The notes under the pieces were generated by a model. The model did not search any database. It saw nothing but the letters and a program-made list of their open reading frames with translations, and had not been told where the DNA came from. A stretch of 64,000 nt of DNA, from NCBI RefSeq assembly GCF_001509585.1, contig NZ_LNCI01000003.1:124001-188000 (forward strand), written 5' to 3'. Source of the DNA: Tropicimonas marinistellae. GTDB lineage: Bacteria; Pseudomonadota; Alphaproteobacteria; Rhodobacterales; Rhodobacteraceae. Made by a program: the position numbers and the translations under genes. Positions 50,691-59,963 of the stretch are shown here, in pieces; the stretch's first letter is position 1; each line of letters opens with the position of its first letter.

Positions 50691-51104
50691 TTACGATTGA
50701 TTGATCTGGATCGTCTGGACGATTGTTTCCGGCACCGCATGTTCCAGGTCGACGTGCAAGAGCCCGTTCTCCATCTTGGCGCCCGTCACTTCCACGCCGT
50801 CGGCCAGAACAAAACTCCGTTGGAACTGGCGTGCCGCGATGCCGCGGTGCAGGAAGATCCGTTCGCCCTCGTCATCGCCCTGGCGTCCGCGGATCACGAG
50901 TTGACGATCCTCGACAGTGATCGAAAGGTCTTCTTCGGCAAAGCCCGCTACGGCGAGCGTGATCCGATAGCTACGATCACCGGATTGCTCGATGTTATAC
51001 GGTGGATAGCCCTCGTTCCCGGACTTTGCAGTTCGTTCGACGAGGCGCTCAAGCTGCTCGAATCCCAACAGAAATGGATGCGAGCCAAGGGCGGTTTTGG
51101 TCAT
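50691..51104 (-). CDS. Small heat-shock protein, Hsp20 family
   Basis: A 137-residue alpha-crystallin-type chaperone. The N-terminal arm is MTKTALGSHPFLLGFEQLERL. The alpha-crystallin domain (about 40-125) contains YRITLAVAGFAEEDLSITVEDRQLVIRG and the terminal GLLHVDLEHAVPE. An IQI/IxI-like tail (TIQINQS) matches IbpA/HspH types that bind unfolded proteins. ATG 51104 has AGGA 8 bases upstream inside a possible thermosensor hairpin. It forms an operon with DUF1150. Confidence 0.93.
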   Translation of the reverse strand: MTKTALGSHPFLLGFEQLERLVERTAKSGNEGYPPYNIEQSGDRSYRITLAVAGFAEEDLSITVEDRQLVIRGRQGDDEGERIFLHRGIAARQFQRSFVLADGVEVTGAKMENGLLHVDLEHAVPETIVQTIQINQS

Positions 51105-51162
51105 CGGGCACGTCCTTTCGCGAAGCGACCATGCGATTTCGGGCCCCGCATTCGGGCACCCT
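51105..51162 (-). promoter_or_regulatory. Candidate ROSE-like RNA thermometer in the hsp20 leader
   Basis: The predicted 58-base leader contains UCGCU (51128-51124), which matches the UYGCU element of ROSE thermometers. It can pair with the SD region AAAGGAC (51118-51112) through GUC/GAC pairs around a G-G and C-A mismatch and U-A pairs, the characteristic imperfect ROSE helix. A stronger hairpin (GGGTGCCC...GGGCCC) lies upstream. This is a reading by eye; no folding was computed. Confidence 0.5.
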
Positions 51163-51169
51163 TCGAAAA

Positions 51170-51198
51170 ATATGGGCGCAAGGACGCAGCTCTGCAAG
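51170..51198 (-). promoter_or_regulatory. RpoH (sigma-32)-type promoter of hsp20-DUF1150
   Basis: On the minus strand CTTGCA (51198-51193) is separated by 17 bases from CCATAT (51175-51170), resembling the alphaproteobacterial RpoH consensus (CTTGAA and CCATAT/CCTATAT-like). The ATG follows about 66 bases downstream, leaving room for the thermometer-like leader. Confidence 0.6.
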
Positions 51199-51272
51199 GT
51201 TCGGGCTTTGCGGGGGGCGGTAGAAAACCCTATATTCGGAGTGTTGTCGCGAAAAGTTCAGACAAGGCACGC

Positions 51273-51491
51273 ATGAACGCACCTAACGAAATGGACCCGA
51301 TCGAGGTTAAGCGCGTGAAGTTGCAGGTGCTTGTTCGCGAGCATCGGGATCTCGACGAGGCTATCCGTGCCCTCGAAGAAACGGGGACGGCGGATTCTTT
51401 CACCATTCGTCGTCTGAAAAAGCAGAAACTGTCGCTCAAGGACCGGATTGCCGCTCTGGAAGACGAGATTACTCCGGACATCATCGCCTGA
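51273..51491 (+). CDS. DUF465 (YdcH-like) small protein
   Basis: A 72-residue helical protein with the DUF465 pattern VREHRDLDEAIRALE...FTIRRLKKQKLSLKDRIAALEDEI. The family is widespread and uncharacterised. It starts at ATG 51273 and is divergent from the hsp20 promoter, 69 bases upstream of the purE start. It may be expressed separately from purE. Confidence 0.88.
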   Translation: MNAPNEMDPIEVKRVKLQVLVREHRDLDEAIRALEETGTADSFTIRRLKKQKLSLKDRIAALEDEITPDIIA

Positions 51492-51560
51492 CCGAATTGC
51501 CCCCGTTGCCCTCTGCCAAGGCGCTGCTATGGTGCGCGCTCTGTTGAGCAGGAGGGTGCC

Positions 51561-52046
51561 ATGGCGGAGCCGAAAGTGGGAATCATCATGGGGAGCCAAT
51601 CCGACTGGCCGACCATGAAGGAAGCGGCCGCGATCCTGGATGAACTCGGCGTGACCTATGAAGCGCGCATCGTCTCGGCCCACCGCACGCCCGACCGCCT
51701 CTGGAGCTATGGCAAGAGCGCCGCGGAGCGTGGTCTGAAGGCCATTGTTGCCGGCGCGGGCGGTGCGGCGCATTTGCCTGGAATGGTCGCCTCGAAGACC
51801 CGCGTCCCTGTCATCGGTGTGCCGGTGCAGACGAAGGCGCTCTCCGGCGTCGATTCACTCTATTCCATCGTGCAGATGCCGCGCGGCTTTCCGGTCGCGA
51901 CGATGGCCATCGGTGCCGCAGGCGCCGCCAACGGCGGATTGATGGCAGCGGCGATCCTGGCCAACGAGGATCCGGCGCTCGCCAGCCGTCTCGAAGAATG
52001 GCGTGCGGCGCTTTCCGCCTCGATCCCGGAAGTGCCGGAGGGATGA
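51561..52046 (+). CDS. purE: N5-carboxyaminoimidazole ribonucleotide mutase (PurE class I)
   Basis: A 161-residue protein with [10 protein letters not shown] (residues 11-20), the catalytic His H41 in SAHRTPDRL and the glycine-rich [12 protein letters not shown]. Class I PurE moves the carboxylate of N5-CAIR to C4 in purine synthesis and works with PurK, found two genes downstream. AGGAGGG precedes the ATG by 5 bases. The stop overlaps the next gene by 4 bases (ATGA). Confidence 0.97.
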   Translation: MAEPKVGIIMGSQSDWPTMKEAAAILDELGVTYEARIVSAHRTPDRLWSYGKSAAERGLKAIVAGAGGAAHLPGMVASKTRVPVIGVPVQTKALSGVDSLYSIVQMPRGFPVATMAIGAAGAANGGLMAAAILANEDPALASRLEEWRAALSASIPEVPEG

Positions 52047-52798
52047 GTCGCCTTGGCTTCATCGGAACCGGGCATATTGCGGCCCCGATGGTGCGGTTTC
52101 TCGCGGCGCGTGGGCATGAGATCACGGTCACCCGGCGAAACGAAGGGGTGTCCACGGCGCTGGCCGCGGAATGTGGTGTCGCGGTGACCGATGCGGCTGG
52201 TGTACTTGAGCAATCCGATATCGTCTTTCTCTGCCTGCGCCCACATGTGGCGGCGGAGGTTCTGCAAGGGCTAGCGTTTCGCAGTGACCACCGGATCGTT
52301 TCGGTCATGGCGGGCGTGACCGAGGCCGAGTTGAAATCGCTCTGCGCGCCGGCTGCGGATTTCGTCCAGACTATTCCGCTTGGGTTTCTGGAGCAGGGCG
52401 GGTGCCCACTCGCGGCCTACGGCAACGCGGAGCTTCTGAGCACGCTTTTTGAGCCGGAGAACCCCGTCGTGACGACCCCGAGCGAGGCCGCACTGAACGC
52501 TCATTTCGCGATTTGTGCCATGGTGCCGGGCATCCTCGATCTCATGGAGAGAGCCAGCAGCTGGCTCGGCGCAAAGACCGGCAACGCGGCGGCGTCCGAA
52601 TTCTACACAACGCAACTCACCGCTGGTTTTCTGGACGCCATGGAAAAGGGGGCGGCTGGTGGGCTTGCAACGGAGCGCGACGCGCTTGCAACCGATGGCA
52701 CACTGAGCCTGCAAATGGTCGATGACCTGCGCAGCGGCGGTGCCCAGGATGCTCTCTGCGCGGCGCTGTCTGCAATCGACGAACGTTTGAACGGATAG
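52043..52798 (+). CDS. ProC-like NAD(P)-binding protein inside the purEK operon
   Basis: A 251-residue protein with an N-terminal Rossmann loop [12 protein letters not shown] (residues 4-15) and a helical C-terminal half. It resembles pyrroline-5-carboxylate reductase and F420-dependent oxidoreductases ([22 protein letters not shown]). It lacks the usual ProC SGDSPAY-like substrate loop; the equivalent reads [15 protein letters not shown]. Its ATG is within the purE stop and purK starts 7 bases after it, so it is co-translated with the purine genes. Its reaction is unknown. Confidence 0.75.
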   Translation: MSRLGFIGTGHIAAPMVRFLAARGHEITVTRRNEGVSTALAAECGVAVTDAAGVLEQSDIVFLCLRPHVAAEVLQGLAFRSDHRIVSVMAGVTEAELKSLCAPAADFVQTIPLGFLEQGGCPLAAYGNAELLSTLFEPENPVVTTPSEAALNAHFAICAMVPGILDLMERASSWLGAKTGNAAASEFYTTQLTAGFLDAMEKGAAGGLATERDALATDGTLSLQMVDDLRSGGAQDALCAALSAIDERLNG

Positions 52799-52805
52799 AG
52801 TGACT

Positions 52806-53876
52806 ATGCCCATCCTACCGCCCGGTGCGACGATCGGAATCCTCGGCGGCGGCCAGCTTGGCCGGATGCTATCCGCAGCGGCGGCCCGCCTCGGCTATCG
52901 CTGCCACATATTTGAGCCGGGTGCGGCGCCGGCCGGCGACGTCGCGGCCGCCGTCACCCAAGCGTCCTACGAGGATGCGGAGGCGTTGGAGCGCTTCGCC
53001 CGCGCTGTGGATGTGGTGACCTTCGAGTTCGAGAATGTCCCGGCCGAAGCGCTCGACCGTATCGAGGCGCTACGACCGCTGCGTCCGAACCGCCGCGCGC
53101 TGGCGGTGAGCCAGGACCGATTGTCGGAGAAGGACTTTCTGAACGGTCTCGGTTTGAAAACAGCCCCTTACGCGAATGTCGAATGCGCGGCGGATCTGGC
53201 CGCCGCCGTTGTCGCGCTCGGGCTACCAGCAATCCTCAAGACCCGGCGGCTGGGATACGACGGCAAGGGGCAGGTGCGGATCACCGACGCGGCACAAATC
53301 GAGACAGCTTTTGCGGAGATGCAGGGCGCGCCGGCGCTGCTGGAAGGGTTTGTCGACTTTTCCATGGAGATCTCTGTCATCGCCGCCCGCGGCCTGTCCG
53401 GCGAGGTCTCGTGTTTCGATCCCGGGCAGAACGTTCACGAAGGCGGCATATTGCGCAGTACCACGGTGCCCGCGCCGATCCCTGCGGCGTTGCGCGCCGA
53501 TGCCGTGTTGCTCGCTGGTCGCATCCTGAATGCACTGGACTACGTGGGAGTTCTGGGCGTCGAACTTTTTGTCACCACCGACGGTTTGTTGGTGAATGAG
53601 ATCGCACCTCGCGTCCATAATTCTGGCCATTGGACCCAGAACGGCTGTGCGGTGGACCAATTTGAACAGCACATTCGCGCTGTCGCTGGCTGGCCGCTCG
53701 GCGACGGAAGCCGCCATTCGGATGTGGTGATGGAAAACCTCATCGGCGCTGACGTTGATCGCGTACCCGATCTGGCTTCCGCGCCGTCCGCGGCTATCCA
53801 TCTATACGGCAAGGCGGATGCGAGGGAAGGCCGCAAGATGGGCCATGTCAATCGGGTCTCGCCGAAAGCGGACTGA
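52806..53876 (+). CDS. purK: 5-(carboxyamino)imidazole ribonucleotide synthase (PurK)
   Basis: A 356-residue ATP-grasp enzyme. It has GILGGGQLGRMLSAAAARLGY (residues 8-28), the ATP-grasp lysine region LKTRRLGYDGKGQ and the metal-binding NEIAPRVHNSGHWT. It carboxylates AIR with bicarbonate and ATP. I prefer ATG 52806 over GTG 52800; no strong SD is present beyond GAGTGA. It is the last gene of the purE-ProC-like-purK unit. Confidence 0.97.
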   Translation: MPILPPGATIGILGGGQLGRMLSAAAARLGYRCHIFEPGAAPAGDVAAAVTQASYEDAEALERFARAVDVVTFEFENVPAEALDRIEALRPLRPNRRALAVSQDRLSEKDFLNGLGLKTAPYANVECAADLAAAVVALGLPAILKTRRLGYDGKGQVRITDAAQIETAFAEMQGAPALLEGFVDFSMEISVIAARGLSGEVSCFDPGQNVHEGGILRSTTVPAPIPAALRADAVLLAGRILNALDYVGVLGVELFVTTDGLLVNEIAPRVHNSGHWTQNGCAVDQFEQHIRAVAGWPLGDGSRHSDVVMENLIGADVDRVPDLASAPSAAIHLYGKADAREGRKMGHVNRVSPKAD

Positions 53877-53955
53877 AACGATTTCGGTTTTCGGATTCGG
53901 CCGGTACAGCCGCGACAATCCGGTCAGCTGCGCCCCGCGTTCGGGTGACCCGGTG

Positions 53956-54219
53956 TCAGGACTCGATCCTGAATACCTTGTTGCGCGACGTGCCGCCCCG
54001 CACCAGTTTCAAAGTCGATTTAGGAACGCCGAGCGCCTTGGCCAGCAGCGTTTGCACGGCGGCATTGGCTTTGCCGCCCTCCGGTGCGGCCGTGACGTAG
54101 ACACGTAGACCATCATCTGAATGTTCCACGGCATTGCGCGACGCCCGTGGCGTCACTCTCGCGGCGATCTCGGCGCCCGGAACGGCCAGATGTGAAAGGT
54201 TCGCCTTTTTCATTGTCAT
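53956..54219 (-). CDS. DUF167 (YggU-like) family protein
   Basis: An 87-residue protein with VTPRASRNAVE, YVTAAPEGGKANAAVQTLLAKALGVPKS and LVRGGTSRNKVFRI, the DUF167 pattern. The family has a known small alpha/beta fold but no agreed function. Start is ATG 54219 or ATG 54213. It converges on purK, 79 bases away. Confidence 0.9.
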   Translation of the reverse strand: MTMKKANLSHLAVPGAEIAARVTPRASRNAVEHSDDGLRVYVTAAPEGGKANAAVQTLLAKALGVPKSTLKLVRGGTSRNKVFRIES

Positions 54220-54881
54220 CACCCAGTGAGGCGAATGCCTTGGAAGATCAATGCACATTAACCCCCTGAGCACGGGCGTTCAGGAACATTGGACGCTGCG
54301 TCGACGGGTTCTGAGTGGTTGGCGACCTGGAGCGGGCGCGTCAGGCACCGACCTCGGGCAGTTCAATACAGGGTACCGCAAGGCCGTTTCGACCTGGTGT
54401 GGGAATGGGCCGGAGGACCGGCATCTCGGAAGAACAGCCCCTTCTCTCGGATGACGTCTGAGCCATGCTCCAGTGAAAACGCGCCTGACACGAGATTGCC
54501 GTTAGCGAGACATTGCGATCTAGCAGCGGGGCAATTCAATGGCCCTGGGTCCTCGCGCGCGGTTCCGGATGCGGGCGTTGGTTGCTGGAAAAACTGGAAG
54601 CGTTGGAGACGCAGCCAGCACGATTTCGGATCACTGCAATCGGCCTCAGGACGCCCTAACGCCATGGACGGTCGATGGTCAGGAAAAGCTCCGGATCGAT
54701 CCAATTGCCGATGCTACGCGTGTCCGGTTTTCCCATGGCTCCGTTTGGAAACCGCCGTTTGCACCCGGCACGGGCACCATCGAATTTGCGCAGGAAAACG
54801 GTCGCCGCGGTTCTTCCGTCTCCGTCGATTGGGTAGCATCGATCGGAATCCGGGATGGAGGCGAGAGCGTTGAAGCAACGT
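54220..54881. other. Long non-coding-looking region
   Basis: No frame in these 662 bases shows a recognisable family, a good ribosome-binding site or alphaproteobacterial codon bias, apart from short shadows. A 177-195 residue frame at 54289-54873 has no hydrophobic pattern or motif. The promoters of DUF167 (minus) and of the DUF3299 gene (plus) must lie here. I see nothing else I can name. Confidence 0.4.
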
Positions 54882-55388
54882 ATGAGCAGAAGATACGCAG
54901 TTGGCGTTCTTGGTGCCGGCATACTAATGCCGGCGCTGGTGCGACGGGTATCCGCAATGGCCGAACCCGTGGACCTGAATTGGAAGGATCTCCGCCCATT
55001 GCCGGCGCGAGGATTTTCCACGGGTAGCGTTGTAAACCACTCCCGCCTGCCGGAGCGCGACTATTCCGATCCGCGGGCTTACATGGTCGAGAAGAAATAC
55101 AATGGGAAGCTTGTTCGCCTTCCGGGATATCTGGTCCCACTTGAATTCGACCGGATGGGCGGCACCGAGTTTCTCCTCGTGCCGTTCGTAGGGGCCTGTA
55201 TCCACGTCCCGCCGCCACCGCCGAACCAGTTGGTCTATCTGACGACGACCGATCCCTACCAGATGAATGCCATGTTCGAGCCAGTCTACGCGATTGGAGT
55301 TCTGAACACCGTGTTGGCCGAGACCGACCTTGCGGATGCAAGCTATGTGATGCAGGGGCATCGCTTCGAGAAGGTCACGTTCAACTGA
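54882..55388 (+). CDS. DUF3299 family exported protein
   Basis: A 168-residue protein with an N-terminal signal carrying two arginines (SRRYAVGVLGAGILMPALV), which may be a Tat-type or plain signal. The DUF3299 domain follows: LNWKDLRPLP, KLVRLPGYLVPLEFDRMGGTEFLLVPF and GACIHVPPPPPNQLVYL. The family is periplasmic or lipoprotein-like and uncharacterised. ATG 54855 would add 9 residues. Its stop overlaps that of the convergent AraC gene by 8 bases. Confidence 0.85.
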   Translation: MSRRYAVGVLGAGILMPALVRRVSAMAEPVDLNWKDLRPLPARGFSTGSVVNHSRLPERDYSDPRAYMVEKKYNGKLVRLPGYLVPLEFDRMGGTEFLLVPFVGACIHVPPPPPNQLVYLTTTDPYQMNAMFEPVYAIGVLNTVLAETDLADASYVMQGHRFEKVTFN

Positions 55389-56322
55389 CGCGCGCCAGCG
55401 TCTCGGAGGGGCGTTCGCCGAAGGCGCGGCGATAGTCGGTCGCGAACTGCCCCACATGGGTGAAACCGTATCGCGCCATCACTTCGCCGACTTGTACGTC
55501 ACTGGGCCCGGCCACCAGCAACTCCCGGCGCACTCTCCCAAGGCGTGCGCGTTTCATGAACGCTGCCGGCCCAACCCCGAACCGATCCAGGAAAGCGGTC
55601 TCCAGCGTCCGTCTGGACACTCCCGAGCTGACACAAAGCGCTGCCACGGGAATTTGCTGCCCAGGTGCGGCGTCGATCAACTCAAGGCAATGCGTTACGG
55701 CGCGATCCTTGGAGGGCCCGTTGGCCGGTCGGGTGCGGAGCCCGGCCTGTTGAAGCCAGCTCAAGACAAGGTCCGCAGTGATCTTCTCCACCCGTTCCAC
55801 CGTTGCCCCGGGATGCCCCTCCCGGGCAGCCATGAGGATTGCCCGGGCCGCGGCCACCCTGGCCGGGGGCGGGCGGAAAACCTCCGGCCGCTGACGCAGG
55901 GCCGGGAGCGGCACGTGTTCCCGTTCGGCAATCGCGGCCACCTCGGCCTCCTCGATGGAGAGGCAGAGATTGAGGAAATCCGGCCCGGAGGCGGCGCGCA
56001 ACTCGGCCCCTTCGTGAAAGACCATGACTTCATCCGAGCTTGCCTGCTGCCCGCGCCACCAAATAGGGGGCGTCCGGTCGGACAGGAGAACGAATGTATG
56101 GCGGTGCGCTGGTGGCATTCCGGCCTGGTCCAGCGGCGCCCGCAGGCGCGCGGAGCCGAAATCGACGCAGCCGAAGCGGATCTGTACGATCTCAGCCGCA
56201 GATCCCTTGCCGAGCGAGCCACCCAGCGGCACGAAATCGAGGTCCCAGTTCTTCGTCGCCTCGCAGAACTGCTCCATGTCGTCGAAGCTCGCCTTCAGTA
56301 GTATCGTACCCTTTAGCGGCAC
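55381..56322 (-). CDS. AraC-family transcriptional regulator
   Basis: A 313-residue regulator. The C-terminal AraC DNA-binding domain (about 215-312) contains two helix-turn-helix units (IPVAALCVSSGVSRRTLETAFLDRFGVGPAAFMKRARL and VGEVMARYGFTHVGQFATDYRRAFGERPSETL). The N-terminal 200 residues are an undefined sensor domain. It is divergent from the MBL-fold gene with a 126-base promoter region and probably controls it, although no operator is visible. Confidence 0.87.
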   Translation of the reverse strand: MPLKGTILLKASFDDMEQFCEATKNWDLDFVPLGGSLGKGSAAEIVQIRFGCVDFGSARLRAPLDQAGMPPAHRHTFVLLSDRTPPIWWRGQQASSDEVMVFHEGAELRAASGPDFLNLCLSIEEAEVAAIAEREHVPLPALRQRPEVFRPPPARVAAARAILMAAREGHPGATVERVEKITADLVLSWLQQAGLRTRPANGPSKDRAVTHCLELIDAAPGQQIPVAALCVSSGVSRRTLETAFLDRFGVGPAAFMKRARLGRVRRELLVAGPSDVQVGEVMARYGFTHVGQFATDYRRAFGERPSETLARVS

Positions 56323-56448
56323 CCCGTACCTTTCCTCGGTTCAGTGCTTGAAAGACCCGTAAAACACCAATCCTTGCGCATTCTCGATCATTGCACGCCG
56401 AGAGGGATGTTAGCAATTTTCCATCCCGCGAATGCGAAAGGAAACGTG

Positions 56449-57894
56449 ATGGCAAAAGGACAGATGCTGGCGGCGGGTCTGCTCGCCTGCGCAGCGCTCG
56501 GTGCGTCAGAGTTTGCGATGGCCCAAACTCCCGCGCCGCCCGAGCTTGCAGAGCCCTCCGACGAGGACAAGATCATGGCCGCGCTCACCGGCGGCATTTC
56601 AGGCGACCGCTGGAAAGAGGGACTGCTCTTCGAAGGCGTGGAACCGATGGACCACATGCAATCGGCGTCCAACTGGTTCCCCGGCACCGAGGACGTGCAG
56701 CCTGAAGAGATGCGCATCATCTTCATGGGCACCTCGCCGATCATCCGCCCCGGCCAGATGAACACCTCGATCCTCGTGCAACTCGGCAATGGCGAGAACT
56801 ATCTCTTCGATGTCGGCGAAGGCTCTGTCGCCAATATCAACGCCTCCAACATCGCGCTGAACGAGTTGGACAAGATCTTCATCACCCACCTCCATGTCGA
56901 TCACTATAACGCGCTGCCCTATATCTATGTCTTTGGCGGCTGGTCGGGCCGCTGGCACAACCCGCTGCGTGTGTTCGGTCCTTCGGGCCGCACGCCGGAA
57001 TATGGCACGGCGGCGATGATCGAGGGCATGAAGCAGATGGTGAAATGGCACACCGATGCCTTCTCCGTCTTCCCGGTCGGGCAGGGACACGACATCGAGG
57101 TGAACGAATTTCCCTTCGACGATGATGGCGGGGTGGTGCTCGAAGAGAACGGCGTCAAGATCATCCACTGGCAGCGCAGCCACGCCAAAGACGGGGCCTC
57201 GGCCTACCGGCTCGATTGGAACGGCCTCTGCTTTGTCTGGACCGGCGACGGGCGGCCCAACATGCGTGACGTCGAATACGCCAAGGGGTGCGACGTCTAC
57301 GTGACTGAAACGCAAACGGAACTGGTGGAGATCTCCGCCGGCGTGCAGGGCGTGCCGCCCTTCCTCGCGCGCTACACGATCGACACGCATCACACGCCGG
57401 GCTACGCGGCCGGCTATGTCGCCAACCTGATCCAGCCGCGCATGTTCCTGACCACGCATATGCCCTTCGACCCCTATCTCAACGAAGAGACAGTTGCCGA
57501 GATCCGCGAGCACTGGCAGGGCCCGTATCACTTCGGCGCGCCGGACGGGATCGTGGTCAACGTGACCAAGGACAAGATCTGGGTGCGCGAAGGGATCATT
57601 CCGGATTATCCCAACAACCGCGCCCCGCAGTTTAACTTCGACAACGACCAACTCGTGGTGCCGGGCCCGCCGACCACCCGCGAGGAGATCCAGAACGCGG
57701 GCATTCGCGAGAGCCAGATAGACCCGGATCTCTACTATCCGGAGGGCTACAAGCCCGAGTTGATGGAAGACTGGCCGACGGGCAAGGAAGACCTTGTCGT
57801 GCCTTACGAGGCGCTGCCCCCGGCATTGCAGGCTGGCATGGGCGACACCTGGCGCAAGCGGAAGGCGCTCCGGGAGTATCACGGTCTGGAGTAG
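56449..57894 (+). CDS. Exported MBL-fold metallohydrolase
   Basis: A 481-residue precursor with a signal peptide (MAKGQMLAAGLLACAALGASEFAMA). The metallo-beta-lactamase motif is THLHVDHYN (H147, H149, D151, H152), with further ligands in HTPGYAAGY and TTHMPFDPYL. FMGTSPIIRPGQMNTS precedes it. A C-terminal extension (about 380-480) ends REYHGLE. AAAGGA precedes the ATG by 7 bases. Such proteins include a guanitoxin-pathway hydrolase called GntH; whether this is an orthologue cannot be judged here. It is periplasmic and controlled from the divergent AraC region. Confidence 0.85.
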   Translation: MAKGQMLAAGLLACAALGASEFAMAQTPAPPELAEPSDEDKIMAALTGGISGDRWKEGLLFEGVEPMDHMQSASNWFPGTEDVQPEEMRIIFMGTSPIIRPGQMNTSILVQLGNGENYLFDVGEGSVANINASNIALNELDKIFITHLHVDHYNALPYIYVFGGWSGRWHNPLRVFGPSGRTPEYGTAAMIEGMKQMVKWHTDAFSVFPVGQGHDIEVNEFPFDDDGGVVLEENGVKIIHWQRSHAKDGASAYRLDWNGLCFVWTGDGRPNMRDVEYAKGCDVYVTETQTELVEISAGVQGVPPFLARYTIDTHHTPGYAAGYVANLIQPRMFLTTHMPFDPYLNEETVAEIREHWQGPYHFGAPDGIVVNVTKDKIWVREGIIPDYPNNRAPQFNFDNDQLVVPGPPTTREEIQNAGIRESQIDPDLYYPEGYKPELMEDWPTGKEDLVVPYEALPPALQAGMGDTWRKRKALREYHGLE

Positions 57895-58061
57895 CAGATT
57901 ACTCGCATATTGATCCTGTCGGACCCGGCTCCAGCTTGGCGGGTCCGCATGCATCGCTGACCAATTTCGGGATACAGGACGTCGCCGCTCATCATCCGGC
58001 GTGCCGCGAACGCTCCGTTCGGTCGCACCGGCTGCGTACAGGAAACGAGGCCAATGGCCGC

Positions 58062-59060
58062 CTATGCCTCAACCAACCGGATCATCCGTTCCAAACGCTC
58101 CATCGCGAGAACGCCGTCCTCAATGGTTGGCATCTCGCGGTTGTCCCCCCTCAGAACCGCCGAGGCGTCGGCGACCAGCCCGCTATACCCCTTGTGATCC
58201 TCATTGGCGGCCGCCGTGAAATTGGGTTGCCAGGTCAGGGTGTCGACCGTGTCGTCGAGGGTCGCCGCCGGGTTGTCGGCCTTGAAGGGCGGGTCCCTGT
58301 GAAGCTCGACATTGACGATGTTGTCCACCTCGATCCGCTTGTGATCGCCCATGATGCGGACCTCCTCCATCGGGGTCCCCCGTGACTGGACTGTGCCCAT
58401 CACGATATTGCCGATCGCACCCGCCTTGGTCGTGAACCCAAGGTGCAGCAGAAGCCGACCGGGCGCCGGGCTGACCTTGCGCACGCTCAGATCACCGAAT
58501 TCGCTCGATGCAAACCAGGGGATGAGGTCCATGTAGTGGATGCAGTGGTGCAGGTAGAAGCCGGTGTAGTCCGGCTCGCCCTCGAAATAGGTGGGCGCCG
58601 TAAGATAGCTTCCGGTTATTCCAAGAATTGGGCCAAAATCTCCATTCCTCAGCAAGTTCATCGCAATACGATTGCCGCTGGAATAGCGCTTCATGAAGCC
58701 CACGATCACGGGCTTGCGGGCCTTTTGCGCGGCCGCGGCCACATCCCGCGCCCCGGCGGCGGTGGCGGCGGGCGGCTTCTCCATGAAGACGGGCAAGCCG
58801 CGTTCCAGCGCGGCGATTGCCGCAACCCTGTGAATCTCGGGACCGACAGCCATACCGATTGCGTCCAACCCGGGATGCCGCAGGAGATCGCCAAAGTCGG
58901 CGTAGCAGTCTGTGACACCGTAGGCCCGCGCGGTTGCCGCCATGGCCGCTCCATCCCTGTCGCACAGGGCAGCCAGCCTGATGTCATGATCCGGCAGGCG
59001 GGGCAGAAGCATCTGGCGAGCATGCCGCCCACATCCGATCCAGCCGATGTTCAGGGTCAT
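58062..59060 (-). CDS. Gfo/Idh/MocA-family NAD(P)-dependent oxidoreductase
   Basis: A 332-residue dehydrogenase with the Rossmann motif [14 protein letters not shown] (about 4-17), the family [11 protein letters not shown] (the EKP motif, about 93-103) and the C-terminal mixed alpha/beta substrate domain ([11 protein letters not shown]). It oxidises or reduces sugars or inositol-like compounds with NAD(P). It overlaps the epimerase-like gene by 4 bases and is the last gene of the carbohydrate operon. Confidence 0.9.
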   Translation of the reverse strand: MTLNIGWIGCGRHARQMLLPRLPDHDIRLAALCDRDGAAMAATARAYGVTDCYADFGDLLRHPGLDAIGMAVGPEIHRVAAIAALERGLPVFMEKPPAATAAGARDVAAAAQKARKPVIVGFMKRYSSGNRIAMNLLRNGDFGPILGITGSYLTAPTYFEGEPDYTGFYLHHCIHYMDLIPWFASSEFGDLSVRKVSPAPGRLLLHLGFTTKAGAIGNIVMGTVQSRGTPMEEVRIMGDHKRIEVDNIVNVELHRDPPFKADNPAATLDDTVDTLTWQPNFTAAANEDHKGYSGLVADASAVLRGDNREMPTIEDGVLAMERLERMIRLVEA

Positions 59061-59944
59061 TGGTCCACCTCCGCAAGGGCCAGCGCCGAGCGGATCACGC
59101 CGAGGCCGGCTTTCAGCTTGTCGCTCTCGTTCTCCCGAGGCGCACGCCAATGGGCGATGGGGAGCGCCACCCGGTCATCGGCGCGGCGGAAGGGCTCGAG
59201 CGAGACGGGCCCAGTGTACTTTGCCTCATCCAGCGCACGGCAGATCGCGGGCCAGTCGAGGTGGCCGGTTCCGGGATGGCCGCGGTGGTTCTCGTTCGCC
59301 TGGAAATGGACGATCCGCGAGCCCGCGGCGCGGATCGCATCGGGAATGGAGCGTTCCTCCATGTTCATGTGGAAGGTGTCGAGCAGGATGCCGAGGCCGG
59401 CGTCGTCCACCGCGTCGACAACCTCGATAGCCTGCCTTGTGGTGGAGAGAATGTCGGTCTCGAACCGGTTCAGCGGCTCTACGGCGAAGACCTTCCCGGC
59501 GGCGCGGGCAACAGGGGCGACCGCGGCCAGCCCCTCGATGGTGCGCGCGGCGCGGGCGGCAATATCTTCGTCGGTTCGGGGAACCGGCGGGCGGCCCGCG
59601 AAGACCATGGGCTCGCCATAGAGCGGGCCGCCGATGATGCGCGCGCCGACCGCCTCGGAGATTTCGACGCAGGATTTCAGGTAGTCCAGCCCACCCGACC
59701 GCGCAGCGGGATCGTCCGAGGCAATCGAGCGTTGCGGATTGACCCGCGCCGCGAGAACGATGTCGATGCCGGCGTCCTGCGCGGCTTTGCGCACCTCGAC
59801 CGGTGACAGGTCGTCCTCCGGTTCCGGGACCAGTAACTCGACGAAGTCAAAACCGAGCGCCTTCGCGTGGGCGAAATAGTGCAGGTCACGCCCGGTGAAT
59901 GGACGCGTGAACTGCATCGAGATAATGCCGACGGGGTTGTCCAA
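59057..59944 (-). CDS. Sugar isomerase/epimerase (ketose 3-epimerase-like TIM barrel)
   Basis: A 295-residue AP-endonuclease-2/xylose-isomerase-like TIM barrel. The metal ligands are visible in [10 protein letters not shown] (Glu), [10 protein letters not shown] (Asp and His), [18 protein letters not shown] (His) and SLEPF (Glu), the pattern of D-tagatose/D-psicose 3-epimerases. It is probably coupled to the oxidoreductase that follows. The substrate is not known. Confidence 0.88.
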   Translation of the reverse strand: MDNPVGIISMQFTRPFTGRDLHYFAHAKALGFDFVELLVPEPEDDLSPVEVRKAAQDAGIDIVLAARVNPQRSIASDDPAARSGGLDYLKSCVEISEAVGARIIGGPLYGEPMVFAGRPPVPRTDEDIAARAARTIEGLAAVAPVARAAGKVFAVEPLNRFETDILSTTRQAIEVVDAVDDAGLGILLDTFHMNMEERSIPDAIRAAGSRIVHFQANENHRGHPGTGHLDWPAICRALDEAKYTGPVSLEPFRRADDRVALPIAHWRAPRENESDKLKAGLGVIRSALALAEVDQ

Positions 59945-59963
59945 GTGGTTTTCCTTTCGAGGC

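Noticed and set aside
57920-57947. CGGACCCG / CGGGTCCG stem after the MBL gene
   Set aside because: No T tract follows on either strand and the loop is long; termination cannot be supported.
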